A stretch of DNA of 64,000 nt from Ottelia alismoides (Eukaryota > Streptophyta > Magnoliopsida > Alismatales > Hydrocharitaceae). Position 1 is the first letter of the stretch. Every line of letters begins with the position of its first letter. This document shows, one piece after another, positions 31,673 to 43,560 of this stretch. The stretch lies in assembly GCA_037367405.1 (NCBI GenBank), contig JAZKJV010005551.1, positions 496,001 through 560,000 on the forward strand. The letters run 5' to 3'. Below the pieces are notes generated by a model that was not told the origin of the DNA, did no database searches, and saw only the letters and a program-made list of their open reading frames with translations. Made by a program: the position numbers and the translations under genes.

Positions 31673-32368
31673 TATAGCTCATTTCTCTCTGGTAGTAGTA
31701 AGCATAGGCATGCCATCAGGTCCTGTTTGGGGGGGTGGGTAACAATATTCTCAAACATGCATCCATTTATCAAATCCCTACCCATGCCCGTCCATATATT
31801 AAACATGTAGCGGGTACCCATATACCAACTGATACTTTGCATTTAATTGGTACTCACATATTCGATATAGTAAAATCTTAAGCTATACATAAATGTACAT
31901 AACATTTTCACATATAGATTAACGAGTGGGTGATCATGTAATATTGTTGTACACAAAGATGACAATGTGGATGAATGTTAAATCCTTATATATAATAGGT
32001 GTTTGACTCTTTTGTATTGATAATTTTTATTTATTGAAGATACAAAAAGGTGGTTATGTATAAATAAATGGATGGAGAGAATAGGAGAAAATTCAGTTGA
32101 ATTTTATACATGTTGATCGATGCCTATTAGATATGAAACGTATTTGATGAGTTTGACTAAAATGCAACACACATATCTAGTTTGTAGTTATTTATTATTG
32201 ATGTTTTGGACGTGATCATGTTCGGATACCCGTAAGCTAATCCCAAACTCATACTCATACCGGTATGGGTAGTAAATTTAATACCTAAACCCATACAAAA
32301 GTAAATGGGTTGGGTTTCGATTCCTTGAATGGGTTGGGTTCAAGTCGGAACGCAATGAGTATACCTGT
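31673..32368. other. Unresolved repeat-like DNA, no gene
   Basis: Rich in ACCCAT/ATGGGT and GGGTACCC motifs at both ends (31730-31830 and 32225-32345), which suggests an old inverted-repeat transposon. I could not define termini or a target duplication. Confidence 0.35.
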
Positions 32369-32784
32369 CACTATAAGAAACTGGACCTAAGGTAACGAAT
32401 AATTTGAATATTCGTTGCCATATCTTCCGATGTTAAAGATATAACAACGGATATTATTCATTGTCAAATCATCTTTTGTACTTGTAATTAGCAACGAATA
32501 TCATATTCAATTGTTAAAGGTCCATATGACGATGATTTTTTCGTTGAATTATTCGTAAAAATTCATACTAATCGTTGCTAAATTTAGCAACGATTAGAAG
32601 AAAACAACAACAAATAATCATTGTTATATGATTCGTTGCGAGGAATATACCAACGAATACTATTATTCCTTGGGAATTTACAGAAGTAAGCAACGAATAA
32701 TATTCGTTGTTATATATTTAACTACGGAAAATATGACAACAAATATTAAATTATTCATTACCTTAGGTCACTTTTCTTGAAGTG
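32369..32784. mobile_element. CACTA-type MITE (416 bp)
   Basis: The left end CACTATAAGAAACTGGACC and right end (reverse complement CACTTCAAGAAAAGTGACC) are good inverted repeats, continuing as TAAGGTAA. The 3-bp flanks are TGT and TAT. Inside, GCAACGAATA/TATTCGTTGC motifs recur at least eight times in both orientations, giving a strongly self-complementary interior. Same length as the MITE at 5926-6341. Confidence 0.75.
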
Positions 32785-32859
32785 TATATTGACATTCCTA
32801 CCTAAGCCGAGAGTGTGTAGTCGCTATTGACATCGAGAATAAGTGAGATATGTCACGAT

Positions 32860-33095
32860 AAGGATGTTGTGAATATAAGTGGAGGAGGTTGTAACAACCC
32901 TCAAATATAGTGCCACATCGAAAGCTCACGAAGTTTCAGAGTGGGTTATAAGAGTTGGAGATCACTACTTGCCAATTTGAGCTTAAGCATTTTAAGTGGT
33001 TGTCAATGATGCATCTGGATCTGAAGTTAACAAGTTGTCGAGGGCAATTTTCCTTGATAATGGACCGGGAACCTCAACTCATGATATTACATGTT
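32860..33095. repeat. Single-arm copy of the foldback repeat
   Basis: Reads like the right arm of the 4642-5408 foldback: TTGTGAATATAAGTGGAGG, GTTGTAACAACCC, then ACTTGCCAATTTGAGCTTAAGCATTTT, AACAAGTTGTCG, and a GGACCGGGAACCT end. The opposing arm is absent. Confidence 0.7.
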
Positions 33096-33225
33096 GATAG
33101 GAGAATTCTCCTCAGGTTATATAACACCATTATCCAGAATTAACTTTTTTTGGCATATAGGATATTTTAGCTAAATACCTTTTAGCATCATTATTCAATG
33201 ATTCCATGAACTACTTATAAATTTT

Positions 33226-33400
33226 TCTAAAGAAAAATGTAAAGCCACATAGGTGAGCGCCCAGAATTTGTATTCTTCATGTAAAGTGTCGTAATTATAA
33301 AGATGGAGAATCTCGAAGGCTTTGGCGAATTCTAGAACACTATCAACATAATATCTCTCTTTTCAAAATACAACACCATTTCTTGTAACATTTTTATCTT
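33226..33400 (-). mobile_element. Decayed LINE 3' end, antisense
   Basis: The plus strand follows the same order as the antisense LINE at 27887-28111: an A-rich start, 'GTGAGCGCCCA', 'TATAAAGATGGAGAATC', 'GAAGGCTTTGGC', then the ATCTCTCT...ACCATTTCTTG block. It is heavily diverged, and the limits are approximate. Confidence 0.45.
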
Positions 33401-35214
33401 CATCAAATCTCGTTGTCTCCTAGCATTTTTCTAACTATAATATGATACGATATATCCACTACAAAAAATCAGCATACACAATATTTGAAGAATCACTTAA
33501 TATATTCAATGTTAAATATGTAAAAATAAATAATGTATAGCAAAAGTTTATGATGTAATGTTAATTTGACAATGAATATCATATTCATTATTATATCTTT
33601 ACAGACGAACCATATATCAGTCGTTATTCATTGATATTTCAAAATTTTTCCTAAAATCGTTGCATTGTTACTATCAAATTCATTTAATAAAGTATCGCAT
33701 TGTTAATATTTAAAGTCTATGTATGATATTGAAATTGGCTATATCAGTGAGTTTTGTTTAATCTACTATAAACTTTAATTGAAGAGAGAGTTGCTCACCT
33801 AACTTTCAAGAGAGACGAAAAAGTCAGAAATCAGTGTATATATATTTATGTGGTCATAATGCATTGCATCACTAGTGTCTTTAGAAGTCATGGAACCGCG
33901 TGCAGAAAGATTTTGTGATTACGTTATATTGCTGAAGATATACAGGAGAATTTCTAGTTTTCAATAATTAATTACAATATTTGCTTATTTGGTACTTTAC
34001 TAGTTTAGGAAAGGAAAGGTGCTGTCCGTAGAATCAAAGTTCCGGATTTTCTTATTAGCTACGTCACGGTATTATTTTAATTTTAATTGAGCCATGACAT
34101 GTTCCGATTAGCTACAGAGACAATACAAACTAGTAGTGCATTGCACGGGTAGAACTTTATAAAAAAATTATTAAAATATTCTTATTAATTAAATACATAC
34201 CATTAATAATTAACAATTTAAGCATCAATCGTCACATGATGTGCCGATTTGATGTAGCAAGGCCAAATCGTCATCAGTTGTTGATTTGGAGAGAGGTGAG
34301 AACAATCGCCTAGCTATTTAGTCGTTGCTCCTCTCATCCCAAATTTTTTATAAACCCCCTTGTCCCCTATTCCATTCCTCACTTCCCCTCCTCTCTTCTT
34401 CTTTCTCTCAATTCTTATCCTCTCTTCTTTTCAACCTTCTTGATCTCTCTCGCATAGTCACTCTCTTTTATACATCATTCTGATATTATAATTGGAGTAA
34501 GAGCAAATCAGCAAGTTCTATTTTTTTCTTAACACCTTTTTGCGGGAGTATTTTGCTGGCAGAGGAGAATACACATACTTACGAATATATCTTGACAACA
34601 TCTATTCAAATTTATTTTCTATCTTTGCAATCGTTTTTATTCCAAATAATTTTTAATGTATACATATATATTTTTTTCTGATTATAATGTGATGAAGATA
34701 TTTATTCCTAAGCAAATAATCTTCGTTGTCGACTTCCTATTTACTCAGTTGTAATTGACCTAAATAATTTCACGTTAAAATTAATTCACTTCATACGAAT
34801 ACAATTAATTATTAGGTTAATCTTCGAAATGGTAATATGTAAATTAGCTTCTTGATTTTCTTTGGTATCATTATAAAAAGTTTTTAAATATCTCAAATTA
34901 AAGTAGATAAACTCATTTGCTCATTGATGTGCATTTAACATACACAATACACTCATTATTTACTCATTCATCAATTTTGGATGTTCATATTTTTAGGGGA
35001 AGAAGTTAATTATTAACTTAGGATACTTTTTTGAATAAATTTTAAAATATTCCTAAATAATGAAATAGACATCATATTCAAATATTAAAATTTTAAGTTC
35101 CTATTGACATCTCATATGTAGATTTAAAACTTTTTTAAAAAAGTACAAATTTAATCGTAATTAATTAAGTATATATGAAAATTCAATATTTAAATTTTTA
35201 GAGACAATTCAAAA
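33401..35214. other. AT-rich intergenic region
   Basis: No protein-coding evidence. CACTACAAAAAATCAG at 33457 looks like a CACTA-type end but no partner end was found. A pyrimidine-rich stretch after TTTATAAACC (about 34348-34470) resembles a promoter plus 5' leader and could belong to the plant-mobile-domain remnant further down. That link is a guess. Confidence 0.4.
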
Positions 35215-35430
35215 CATGTGATTGGGAAGAAAGTCAAAAACAACACAGATGGACCCTTCATGAGAAGGCTACATATGGACCCTACATTGCTGACGAGTTA
35301 CTCAAGTGGTGGCGATCGGAGACACATACATTTCACCTTCGATTTGGCGAGGACACTATTACTTTGCAAGATATGGTATTGATAGTAGGTTGAAGGTCGA
35401 TGGTCTGCTTGTTACCAATCCAAATGTTTA
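35215..35430 (+). pseudogene. Plant mobile domain (MAIN-like) fragment
   Basis: The frame through about 35262-35390 reads ADELLKWWRSETHTFHLRFGEDTITLQDM, the hallmark N-terminal block of the plant mobile domain (PMD) found in MAIN-type proteins and in Mutator-like and other transposons. A TGA follows at the conserved 'LGL' position, and a one-base shift restores the expected continuation for about ten residues. It is a short, dead fragment. Whether it came from a transposon or a host MAIN-like gene cannot be told here. Confidence 0.75.
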
Positions 35431-36546
35431 ACAAATCTTAATTTCATCACTTTTTTCAATCATTTTGGATTTAATTCCCTAGTAAAATGCATGTAAATAC
35501 CACTAATTTACATGAAATAACATTCACATATTAACATGTAAATAATGTATAAATATTTGTATTTAAATTTTAAAAAATAAAGGAAAGAAAAAAAAATAAA
35601 CATACCAAAGATATTAACTAACCCTAAACCCAGAGACCAAGTCAATATTGACTTGGTCGACTAAGAAAAACTAGGCGAGATAAGGGTCAATACACTATAA
35701 AACACTAATTCTATACATAAAAATACCCATTTTGAATCCATTTCATTATTCCTTTAATACACCTCAAATGATAAAATGATCTAAATGAAACTTGTACATA
35801 AAAATACATAGAAAAGTACAAAAATAATTACAAATAAAAACTATGCACAATGCAACTGGGATACACAGATGAAAACGCCTTAAACTGAACTTCACAAACC
35901 AATATCTTCTCTATATAAAATCAAAATTCACCAACTAACCTCAATTATACTCTAAATTAAATTATCTATTTATTAAAGGTTGTTTCATTAAGAATGGAGT
36001 TAAGATAAAAAGCTGGTTTTCTAGGGTCCCATTGTACCGTGTCTCTGTATATTTTTTTAATATATTTTATTCTTCATGTTTTCACTCTTCTTATATTTTT
36101 AAATAATTGTAAATATCATTTGAAATATATAAAAAAATAAATACAAAATAAAACCATTCAAATTAAATCAAAACAAATAATTCCTTTTAATATATAGAGT
36201 ATACTTTACATATAATATATATACATGTATTTATTTGCTTATGTAATTAAAATCATAAAAATCAAATAGAAATCTTTAAATTTTTATCTAAAAATATTAA
36301 ATATATAAATATGATAATAAGTATCATAAATACAAAATAAAATACATAAAATATTGGTATTTATAACTATAAATATAAATGTAAAAACTAACACCTAATA
36401 AACAATCTTGTAAAAGTAAATAAAATTATCATAAAGTAGTTTGAAAAATGATAACCATTTTTTTATTTTTAAGTTTTAATTAATAAAAGCATTTACTATA
36501 TATTATAAAATTAATATGTATTTTTTATTACTTTTTATCATGATTT

Positions 36547-36560
36547 GGTCCACGTGGACC
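36547..36560. promoter_or_regulatory. Palindromic G-box with flanking CCAAT
   Basis: GGTCCACGTGGACC is a perfect 14-bp palindrome containing CACGTG, flanked by TGATTT and AATCA so that it extends almost perfectly. It lies about 250 bp before the LTR TATA box. Degenerate versions occur at the same place in the LTRs at 9.24, 16.37 (minus) and 62.46 kb. Confidence 0.6.
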
Positions 36561-36801
36561 AATCAGCACTCCCCTTCGTTGACCATAGGTCCACTGTCTT
36601 TTGCTAGGGTTGTGACATGTCAGAGCATGTATACATCCCATCTTTACCGATTTTCCCCTTTCAATCGATTGATATATGCTTCTTGATTCCTTCATGAAAA
36701 CACTTCCTTGAAGCATGGTCTATCATGTGCTACCCTTGTTTTGTCAGACGATCATTGATCTAAGAACAAACCCTAAGTCATAGGAACCTCCTTGTTTCTG
36801 C

Positions 36802-36808
36802 TATATAG
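36802..36808 (+). promoter_or_regulatory. LTR TATA box
   Basis: TATATAG, followed by a leader of about 200 bp. Spacing to the upstream palindrome matches the other LTR copies. Confidence 0.5.
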
Positions 36809-37734
36809 TAGAACCTCATGCCCATTTTTTATTTTTTTATTCATCTTGAGCCACCATTTCCCCCTAGATTCTTTATCTTGAGGTATAAAATCATGATAGG
36901 AGGTCGATCTCGTTGATTCACGACGTGGAGAGGGACAACATCGACGTGATTTCCCTTCTCCAGAGCTTAACTTTGATGTTGGAGATTCCGGGTCCCTGTG
37001 TTCTGTTGAGGCATAATTAGGTAGTTTTATTCTCGCATTTTCAATTCTACGTTTTATTCTGCATTTCATTTGATGTTTTATTTTGTATTTTAGCTTTGAA
37101 TTCAAGTTTAGACTTCACTGGGGCATTAAGCTCCAACTACTATCCATCATCCTTAGCCTATGTTTCGCCCACCGACGCCATCGCCTTCTTTCCCACATGC
37201 TTCTCCACCACTCGCTCCACTCGACCCACCTCGATTCCTAAAGAATCAAGTCAATCACCTCCTTCCACCACCTCTCGACAGAGATCTTTTCCCTACTCCA
37301 TTTCGCTCACTTTCCACCCAATAAAAGGCCAGGACCCATCGCCTTTTCCCCCCATTCTTTACATGCAAGTACATGCTTTGAAGGACCATATCCAGAGTCA
37401 TGTACAAGACCTTCCAAGTGCTTCGAGCTCTACGAGCCTCCATGCACCCATTGATTAGGTATAGATCCATTCGAGCATGTCATCAACTGCGGACCACCTC
37501 CAGGATTAGTTTATACACTTCAGCTACGCCAGAGACCATCGGAACGAGGAGATAGAGAAGATAGAAGGAGCCCAACACGTCAGTTCATTCTTGTTTTTCC
37601 AAGGACCTCCAACCGTCCGATCATTAGTGCGCTCTAGGTGCTTCAACAACTGTTGGATCTTGCCCTCCTTCTATCGTCAAATCCTCTGTAGGATCTAATC
37701 TCAGTCGTAAATTCACAAACCGGTATTGGTGCGC

Positions 37735-40700
37735 CGATGAATCACCAATTCCTCATCTTTATTTTTTCTTAAAATACTTATTAAAACATATGTAAATAAC
37801 ACTAATTCTCATTAATTAATAGTCTAACATCATTTGTTATTATTTTATATTTAGCACTTACTTATATCAAAATAAAAGAATAAAGAAGAAAAGAAAAAGA
37901 AATAAATAGAAGGTTGTATAAATGTAATAAATACACACTGATCCGAAACCTTGAGACCGGGTCAAGCACTGACCTAGTCGACAAGGAATAAAGTAGGGTG
38001 AGATAGGACCAAACAACAACAACAAAGCCTTTTCCCACAATTAAATAGGGTCGTCTTCATGGATTTTATGCCTCCTTTCAAATCTATCTTGTGTCAATCT
38101 CGGTCTGTTATCGAAAAAACTAAGATCCCTTTGTATAGTCCCATTCTAACACTTCTTGGGCCATCCTCACCCTCTCTTACCGGGCTCAACATCCCAAACG
38201 CATCTCCTAACTGGTGCATCAGCTGACCTTCTTTGCAAATGATTAATGACACGAGTTTTACGAGGGTCTATAATATGCTCACAGGGATGCAAAGATACAA
38301 TGTCTTTGAGGCGACCACTCACAAGGCCACGTGGTCAATCAACAATTAACCCACACAAGAGATAAATCAATCAACGAGAGGATCAAAATTTATTATACCC
38401 TACAATAAAAATGTATAGTAGGTAAGAACAATAGGTAGAAATCAGGGAACAACAGAGGATAAACAATCAAAATTAGCTAAAAGAATACAATAAATGATTT
38501 TGGGGTTTTTAGGAATTTTTGTATTTTTTTGGGTTTTTAATTATTTAATTCATCTTTTGAATTTTTATTTTTATATTTTTTTGATTTTTCATTTGTTATT
38601 TTTGATTTTTCTAAATTTTCTGATTTTTAAATTTTGTAATAATTAATAATTATAAAATAAATGTCTATATTTATATATAGGTAGAGACAACTTTTATATT
38701 TAAAAGTATAACTTCAAATACTCAAAATTCTAAATTCATTTTGGATTTTTAATGTTTTCTCTTATTTTTATATATTTCTGTTAATTTTCTCTATTTTTAA
38801 TTGAATAAATAATGCAAAACTATAGTAAATGGACCGAATTTTTTTGGAAATATAAAATAGCTAAAAGCTTAAAAATTTTCCAAAACTATTTTTAATACTT
38901 ATTAAATAGAATAGATAAAATTCAGAAATAGAAATAAATATATTTGAAAAGTTTCATAATTTTGCATAATTTTTATAAGGATTTAGGAGCTTTTAATTTT
39001 TAGTGTTTTTCTTTTTCTATTTTTTGAGATTTTCAGTTTGTAGTCTCAAAATATAGTAATAAACAAAATCTATTTTTTTTGTAAATATTCAAAATATTTT
39101 TATAACCTTTTTTATTTAAATGCAAATAGGGACAAAAAGCTCTGTTTTTTATTTTTAATGAATATAAAATAACCTTAAAATACCTAACCAAAAATATATG
39201 TGATATATTTATTAGATATTTATAGTAAATTTCTACTAAATTTTAGAGACTTGGAACTCTTTTTAATAACACAAAATCTACAAAAAGAAAACACATACTA
39301 ACAGTGGTATTAGTGGAATATTTAAAGTTTCTAGACCCTAGTGGAACTCCTCAGAGAATATTAGGGTCAAAAAATACAAATTTCCCAAAAATATCTAATA
39401 AACAATACCCCAAGAGGTATTTCTACAATTTATACATAGTTTGGGGGGGCCAATGTAATTTTCTAGAAAATCTTATGCTATTTATTCAAATATATGGAAT
39501 AAAATGAAATATAAAAAGCCTAGGGGCTTAGGTGCAAAATATCTAGTCCCTTTACACGCACGAGCATGCAAGGTGATGTGGATGGACCTTAATGCAATTT
39601 CACAAAAGTATCTGGGCTTATTTACAAATATTATAAAAATATTTAGCTACGAAGAAATGTTTATGGATTGAAAATAAAATACAAAAAGCAAGGATGAAGT
39701 ATGCAAAATACCCCGACGAGCGTGATCCAACAGCACGAATGCTTCACTTGTCCACGTGGCGCGGTCTGGATGGCTGATAATGCTTCTCCTGCAATGGTTG
39801 AGATTAGATACCTAGGAGGAGATCGATAGTGGAGGCTCGCTTTATCAAGCAACCACTACTATATCTGGTGAGAGCACTTAATTAGACGACTATGAGGATG
39901 GGTGGAAGAATATGGACATCGGTTTCATAATGAGGAGTGGGTCAGAGTTGACCCCGATCAACTCCCTGCCCCCCATAGGTTTGCTTATGTTAGGCCTATT
40001 CCTTGATTTCCTCAAATTTTTCCATTAGATTCTTTCATTTTTTGAGATGATTTCTTCTTGACTTTTTACCCTTGATCCATGATCTGTCATGCCAAACCGA
40101 CTCCTCGATCAACGAGTCACTGCATTGGTTGTTCTTCCTGAGTTAATATGCCCTTATACATATACCCGCCCTTCATTCTCATTTGAATTTTGATCCCCTT
40201 TCATACTCGAAATCTCCGAACTCTCGTGCATCGTAGCTTCCTAGTTACAACAGGAGACTCATTAGACCCATTGGCGTGGAGGGTGTGGAGGCAAAGATCC
40301 GAGAATCACCAGCTATTCGCGGCGGAGCTCCTCGAGGCTCCGTCATTCTTGAGGTAGAGCCATATTTTTGCTTTCTTTATGTTCCTAGCTATATCCTTAG
40401 CGTAGATTAGGTCTTTGATGAATCTCAGATTCGTCAATTAGGCTCTGTTCCCCAAAGTCCATATGAATTTAATAATTACTTTAGCATCATTAGCATTCTT
40501 ACATTTTTAAATACTATTCGCATTTCATCATGCATAATTGCATAAAATAAGGAACAACAATACAAGTGTAAATTGACCTAAAACGTAGCTAATTTCCTAA
40601 TTTTTGATCAATTCATCCTAACTCCAATTGACCTAAACCACCTCCATTGTGTAGATATCACTAACAAAAACAAATAAAAAATATAAAAAATTGCTAACTC

Positions 40701-41116
40701 AAATAAGTGACAAATAAACCCAAATCCTAATTTCACATCAGATAGACTAAAACACACATATCTTCCTCATACAGTATCCGAGTTTGGTCTACTCACTTTT
40801 AAAATACTCCATTTTCAAATGCCTTCAAAATAAGATCAACTTCATAAATTTCGGAGCTTATATGTGAAAGTTGGATTTTGGGTCTCTTTTGCGCATTCTA
40901 TCTTTTTATGATTTTTGACCTAAGATTTTATATACATATTTAACGCATTTTATTTTATTTCTTTTCATTTGTGTTCTTCGAGGAAAGTTTTATCAAGCAA
41001 CATAAAATTTCAAATCTAGATTAAGACTGAAATCAAAGAAACTGACTGAGATTGAGTGGCCTTTGTGCATCCAAACAAAAATTTGCTTGTTTTGTTCTTC
41101 TATTTTATTTATCTAT
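37735..41116 (+). mobile_element. Left part of an LTR interrupted by the 12.7-kb element
   Basis: It starts CGATGAATCACCAATTCC, like other LTR starts, and has the conserved 'GACCGGGTCAAGCACTGACC..GGAATAAA' block at about 37951-37992. It is then disturbed by an antisense LINE piece (38011-38245) and by AT-rich and GC-rich stretches that may be a further nested LTR, with a leader near 40190-40360 and an AG|GTAGAG donor-like site. It ends exactly at the TCTAT duplication, and its continuation is 53832-56080. The inside order is not fully resolved. Confidence 0.5.
38011..38245 (-). mobile_element. Antisense LINE 3' end
   Basis: AACAACAACAACAAAGCC is the reverse complement of the (TTG)n-ending 3' tail typical of one plant LINE family. 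The minus strand then matches the LINE fragment at 968-1300: ACTATACAAAGGGATC and AGACCGAGATTGACACAAGATAG are counterparts of 1167-1230. Boundary on the right is approximate. Confidence 0.7.
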
Positions 41117-42740
41117 TAATGAATCCATGATTCATCGTCTTTATTCTTTTATTTTAGCCTCTTTTCCTTAGTTAAATACCTGTAAATAACCACTAATTTC
41201 ATAAAATTATCATTTTGCATGCATTTGTTAAATATGCATTTTTAACACTTTTTGTATATAAATAAAAGAATAAAGAAGAAAAGAAAAAGAAAAGGATGTG
41301 GTTATGCAATAAATGCAGACTGACCCAAACCCCGAGAGAAGGTCAAGACTTGACCTGATCGACCAGGAATAAAGTAGGGGGAGATAGGGTCGTTTGTAAC
41401 AATTTTCTTGTATATTTGTACAAAGCTTACATTATTTTATTTGTACATAATTTGACCTCAAACTAATTATTTTTGTAAATAAAAGTTGTAAATAAAATTG
41501 TGTTGTAAATAATAAAAATATTTGTAAAATAAAATATTATATATATTGCAAATAATTACACCCAGAAAAAGCCACAAAGTGATAATTGAAACATAAATTC
41601 CGGCTCCACACAAGCTCAAATTGAACCAAACTCGCTTCCGTCGTACTATAAATTAGATTATCTTTCAAATGGCTGTGGTTTCATTATTTTTGGAGTTACG
41701 GTTAAAAAGTTAGTTTTCTGGGGTGTTTTGTGCAGTTTTCCCATATATTTGATGAACATATTTATTTATATTTATTTTTATACATAATTTATATTGTAAA
41801 TATTGTTTTCCTTAAAAACAAAATTAAAAAAATCAAAAATTAAAAAATCTTTTATAAAAATTATTTCCTTATTTGCACCTTTGTACATTATATTATATGT
41901 ATATAATATATGTATACAACTAACTTCCTTAAATAAAAAAAGCACCAAAAAAATAAAATATCTAACTTTAATTAATTATTTTAATTTAATTACGAATTTT
42001 GTATTTATATTTAATTATTATTTAATTCTTTATTTGATTTGATAACTTACCTTTTATGTAAAGATTTGATTTTGTGCCTTAAATAGCCACCATTAAGGTC
42101 GCTAATTGATTTTTGGAAATTATTTAATTTATTTATTTTAATTAATTACGAAATTCGTTTTTAATTAATTATTTATTTTATTAATTTAATTATTTTATTA
42201 ATTAACCACTAAAAACCTTCTCCTTTTGTACATACCTTCCTTTCTCATTTTCCCCTCTTTTTAATGGGCTCTTCCTCCCTCATTCACATTTGATCGATCT
42301 TTGGTGGAGAGGAGCCCGATTTCCGAGAGGTTTCTTGTTGAAGAGGGTCCTAGCCTCCGATCCGGTCGGTGACAACGATTTGAGCTTCGTCGAGGCCATC
42401 ATGGCGTGTCCGAACCCCAAGGTGAGATCCACTTTTATTTCTTGTCGTTTCTCCTAGGTAATCATAGGCTTAGATTTTAGCGTAGGTGTAGTGATTAGTT
42501 TTTTAGATTAAAAAATCCATCACACTTTGTTTCGCTTCCGACACCGAATTTTTCATCTCACATCTTGATCTCACATTTCACATTCTACCTCACGCAACCT
42601 TCCACCTCCGACCACGCACGGTGGTCGGAGTCACGGATCTATCTCCCATTTCGCAGATCCGAATCCATTCACTTATCTTGTTATTGTGCATAAATAAAAA
42701 AATAAAAAAATAAAAAATCATATAATTGTTTTTCCTGTTC

Positions 42741-42990
42741 ATCTCACATCTGTTTTTGCAGGGAAAACTAAAAAAAAGAAATAAAATTTTTGATGTCTCT
42801 AACATTTATTTTGCAGGAATAAAAAAAATAATAAAAAATATTATTATTGTCCTTTATCTCTAACATTTATTTTGCAGGAATAAATAATAAAAACATAAAA
42901 AAATATATTTACCTAACATCTATTTTGTAGGATTAAAAAAATACAAAAAACTAAAAAAAATACATTTTTTACTAATGTTTTCTGCAGGTC
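42741..42990 (+). repeat. Five tandem 3'-splice-site-like repeats in the 5' LTR
   Basis: Units of about 53-61 bp each end in a CTAAC/CTCAC-type branch-like motif, a T-rich run and CAG or TAG: AG ends at 42761, 42816, 42877, 42930 and 42987. Three contain CTAACATTTATTTTG or a near match. A donor-like AAG|GTGAGA lies upstream at 42421/42422. The 3' LTR keeps the same five (51788, 51843, 51905, 51957, 52020). Splicing itself is an inference. Confidence 0.7.
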
Positions 42991-43029
42991 ACAAAACAAA
43001 ACAATAAAAAAATTAAAAAATAAAAAACT

Positions 43030-43560
43030 CAATAGCGGGTCGTCACCCCCGCTGCCACCACCATCACAGGAGCGTCCGGCGCCGCGGTGCCCCACGCCGC
43101 CACCAGACCACCTGCGCCAGACCCCCAGTCCGCACCACCTCCCCTCCTGCGCGGTGCGACGTTCGCCGTTCGCGCGCAGTCGCGCGGCCTGCCGTCCGCG
43201 ATGGGCACCCACCAGATCAGCCTTCCGCACGCGTCTCCAGGCATCTGACCCACCAACCGCGCCTCCTCTACCCTCCAGCGCGCAGCCCCAGCGGCTCTCC
43301 TTCCTCTGCCTGAAGCTCCAGGCGCCACACCCCCGCGCCTCCCGCTTGACCGCGCCCCCTAGCGCGCGGCGCCTCCTCGCGCGGCCACGTGTCCCCCCTT
43401 CCACCGCCATCGCGCGGCCCCCCCTCCCCCGTGCGCGACCTGCTCTGCCCTCCTCCCTCGCCGTTGGCCGCAAGAGGCAACCCTCCTCCTTGGGCGGCGG
43501 CGGCACTACCCTTGGTGCCCTTGCCCCTTTTGCAAGAACGAAGAAGAGGAAGACCTAGAG
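43030..43560. other. GC-rich island within the LTR
   Basis: A sharp block of CG- and CCG-rich DNA in AT-rich surroundings, repeated at 52075-52605 in the 3' LTR. All six frames are partly open because stops are rare in GC-rich DNA. The Ala/Arg/Pro-rich products differ between the two LTRs by frame-changing indels, so coding is unlikely. Related GC-rich islands occur in the LTRs at 59.34-59.70 and 62.8-63.66 kb. Confidence 0.7.

Larger units (their letters stand above)
35440..37734 (+). mobile_element. LTR copy truncated at its 3' side
   Basis: It has the superfamily landmarks in order: an AT-rich start; the block 'GAGACCAAGTCAATATTGACTTGG' (about 35632-35655); an AT-rich body matching 8.2-9.2 kb; a CCAAT/G-box palindrome (36547-36560); a TATA box (36802); a leader to about 37012, where AG|GTAG looks like a splice donor; and a GC-richer segment (37100-37730) with fortuitous open frames. 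The 5' end is not sharp. The 3' part is replaced by the start of the next LTR at 37735. Confidence 0.6.

Noticed and set aside
33457..33800. CACTACAAAAAATCAG start as another CACTA MITE
   Set aside because: No matching inverted end or target duplication was found within several hundred bases.
37096..37458. Ser/Pro/Thr-rich 120-codon frame
   Set aside because: It lies in the GC-richer part of an LTR, has no domain, and its surroundings match other non-coding LTR leaders.
42363..42726. The 364-bp gap in the 3' LTR as a retro-copied spliced intron
   Set aside because: The gap ends do not fit GT-AG. It starts before the donor-like site and ends before any acceptor-like AG, so it is an ordinary deletion.
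43154..43558. Ala/Arg/Pro-rich frames in the GC-rich LTR islands (also 52189-52602) as proteins
   Set aside because: Several frames on both strands are open at once because stops are rare in GC-rich DNA, and indels between the two LTRs shift the frame.
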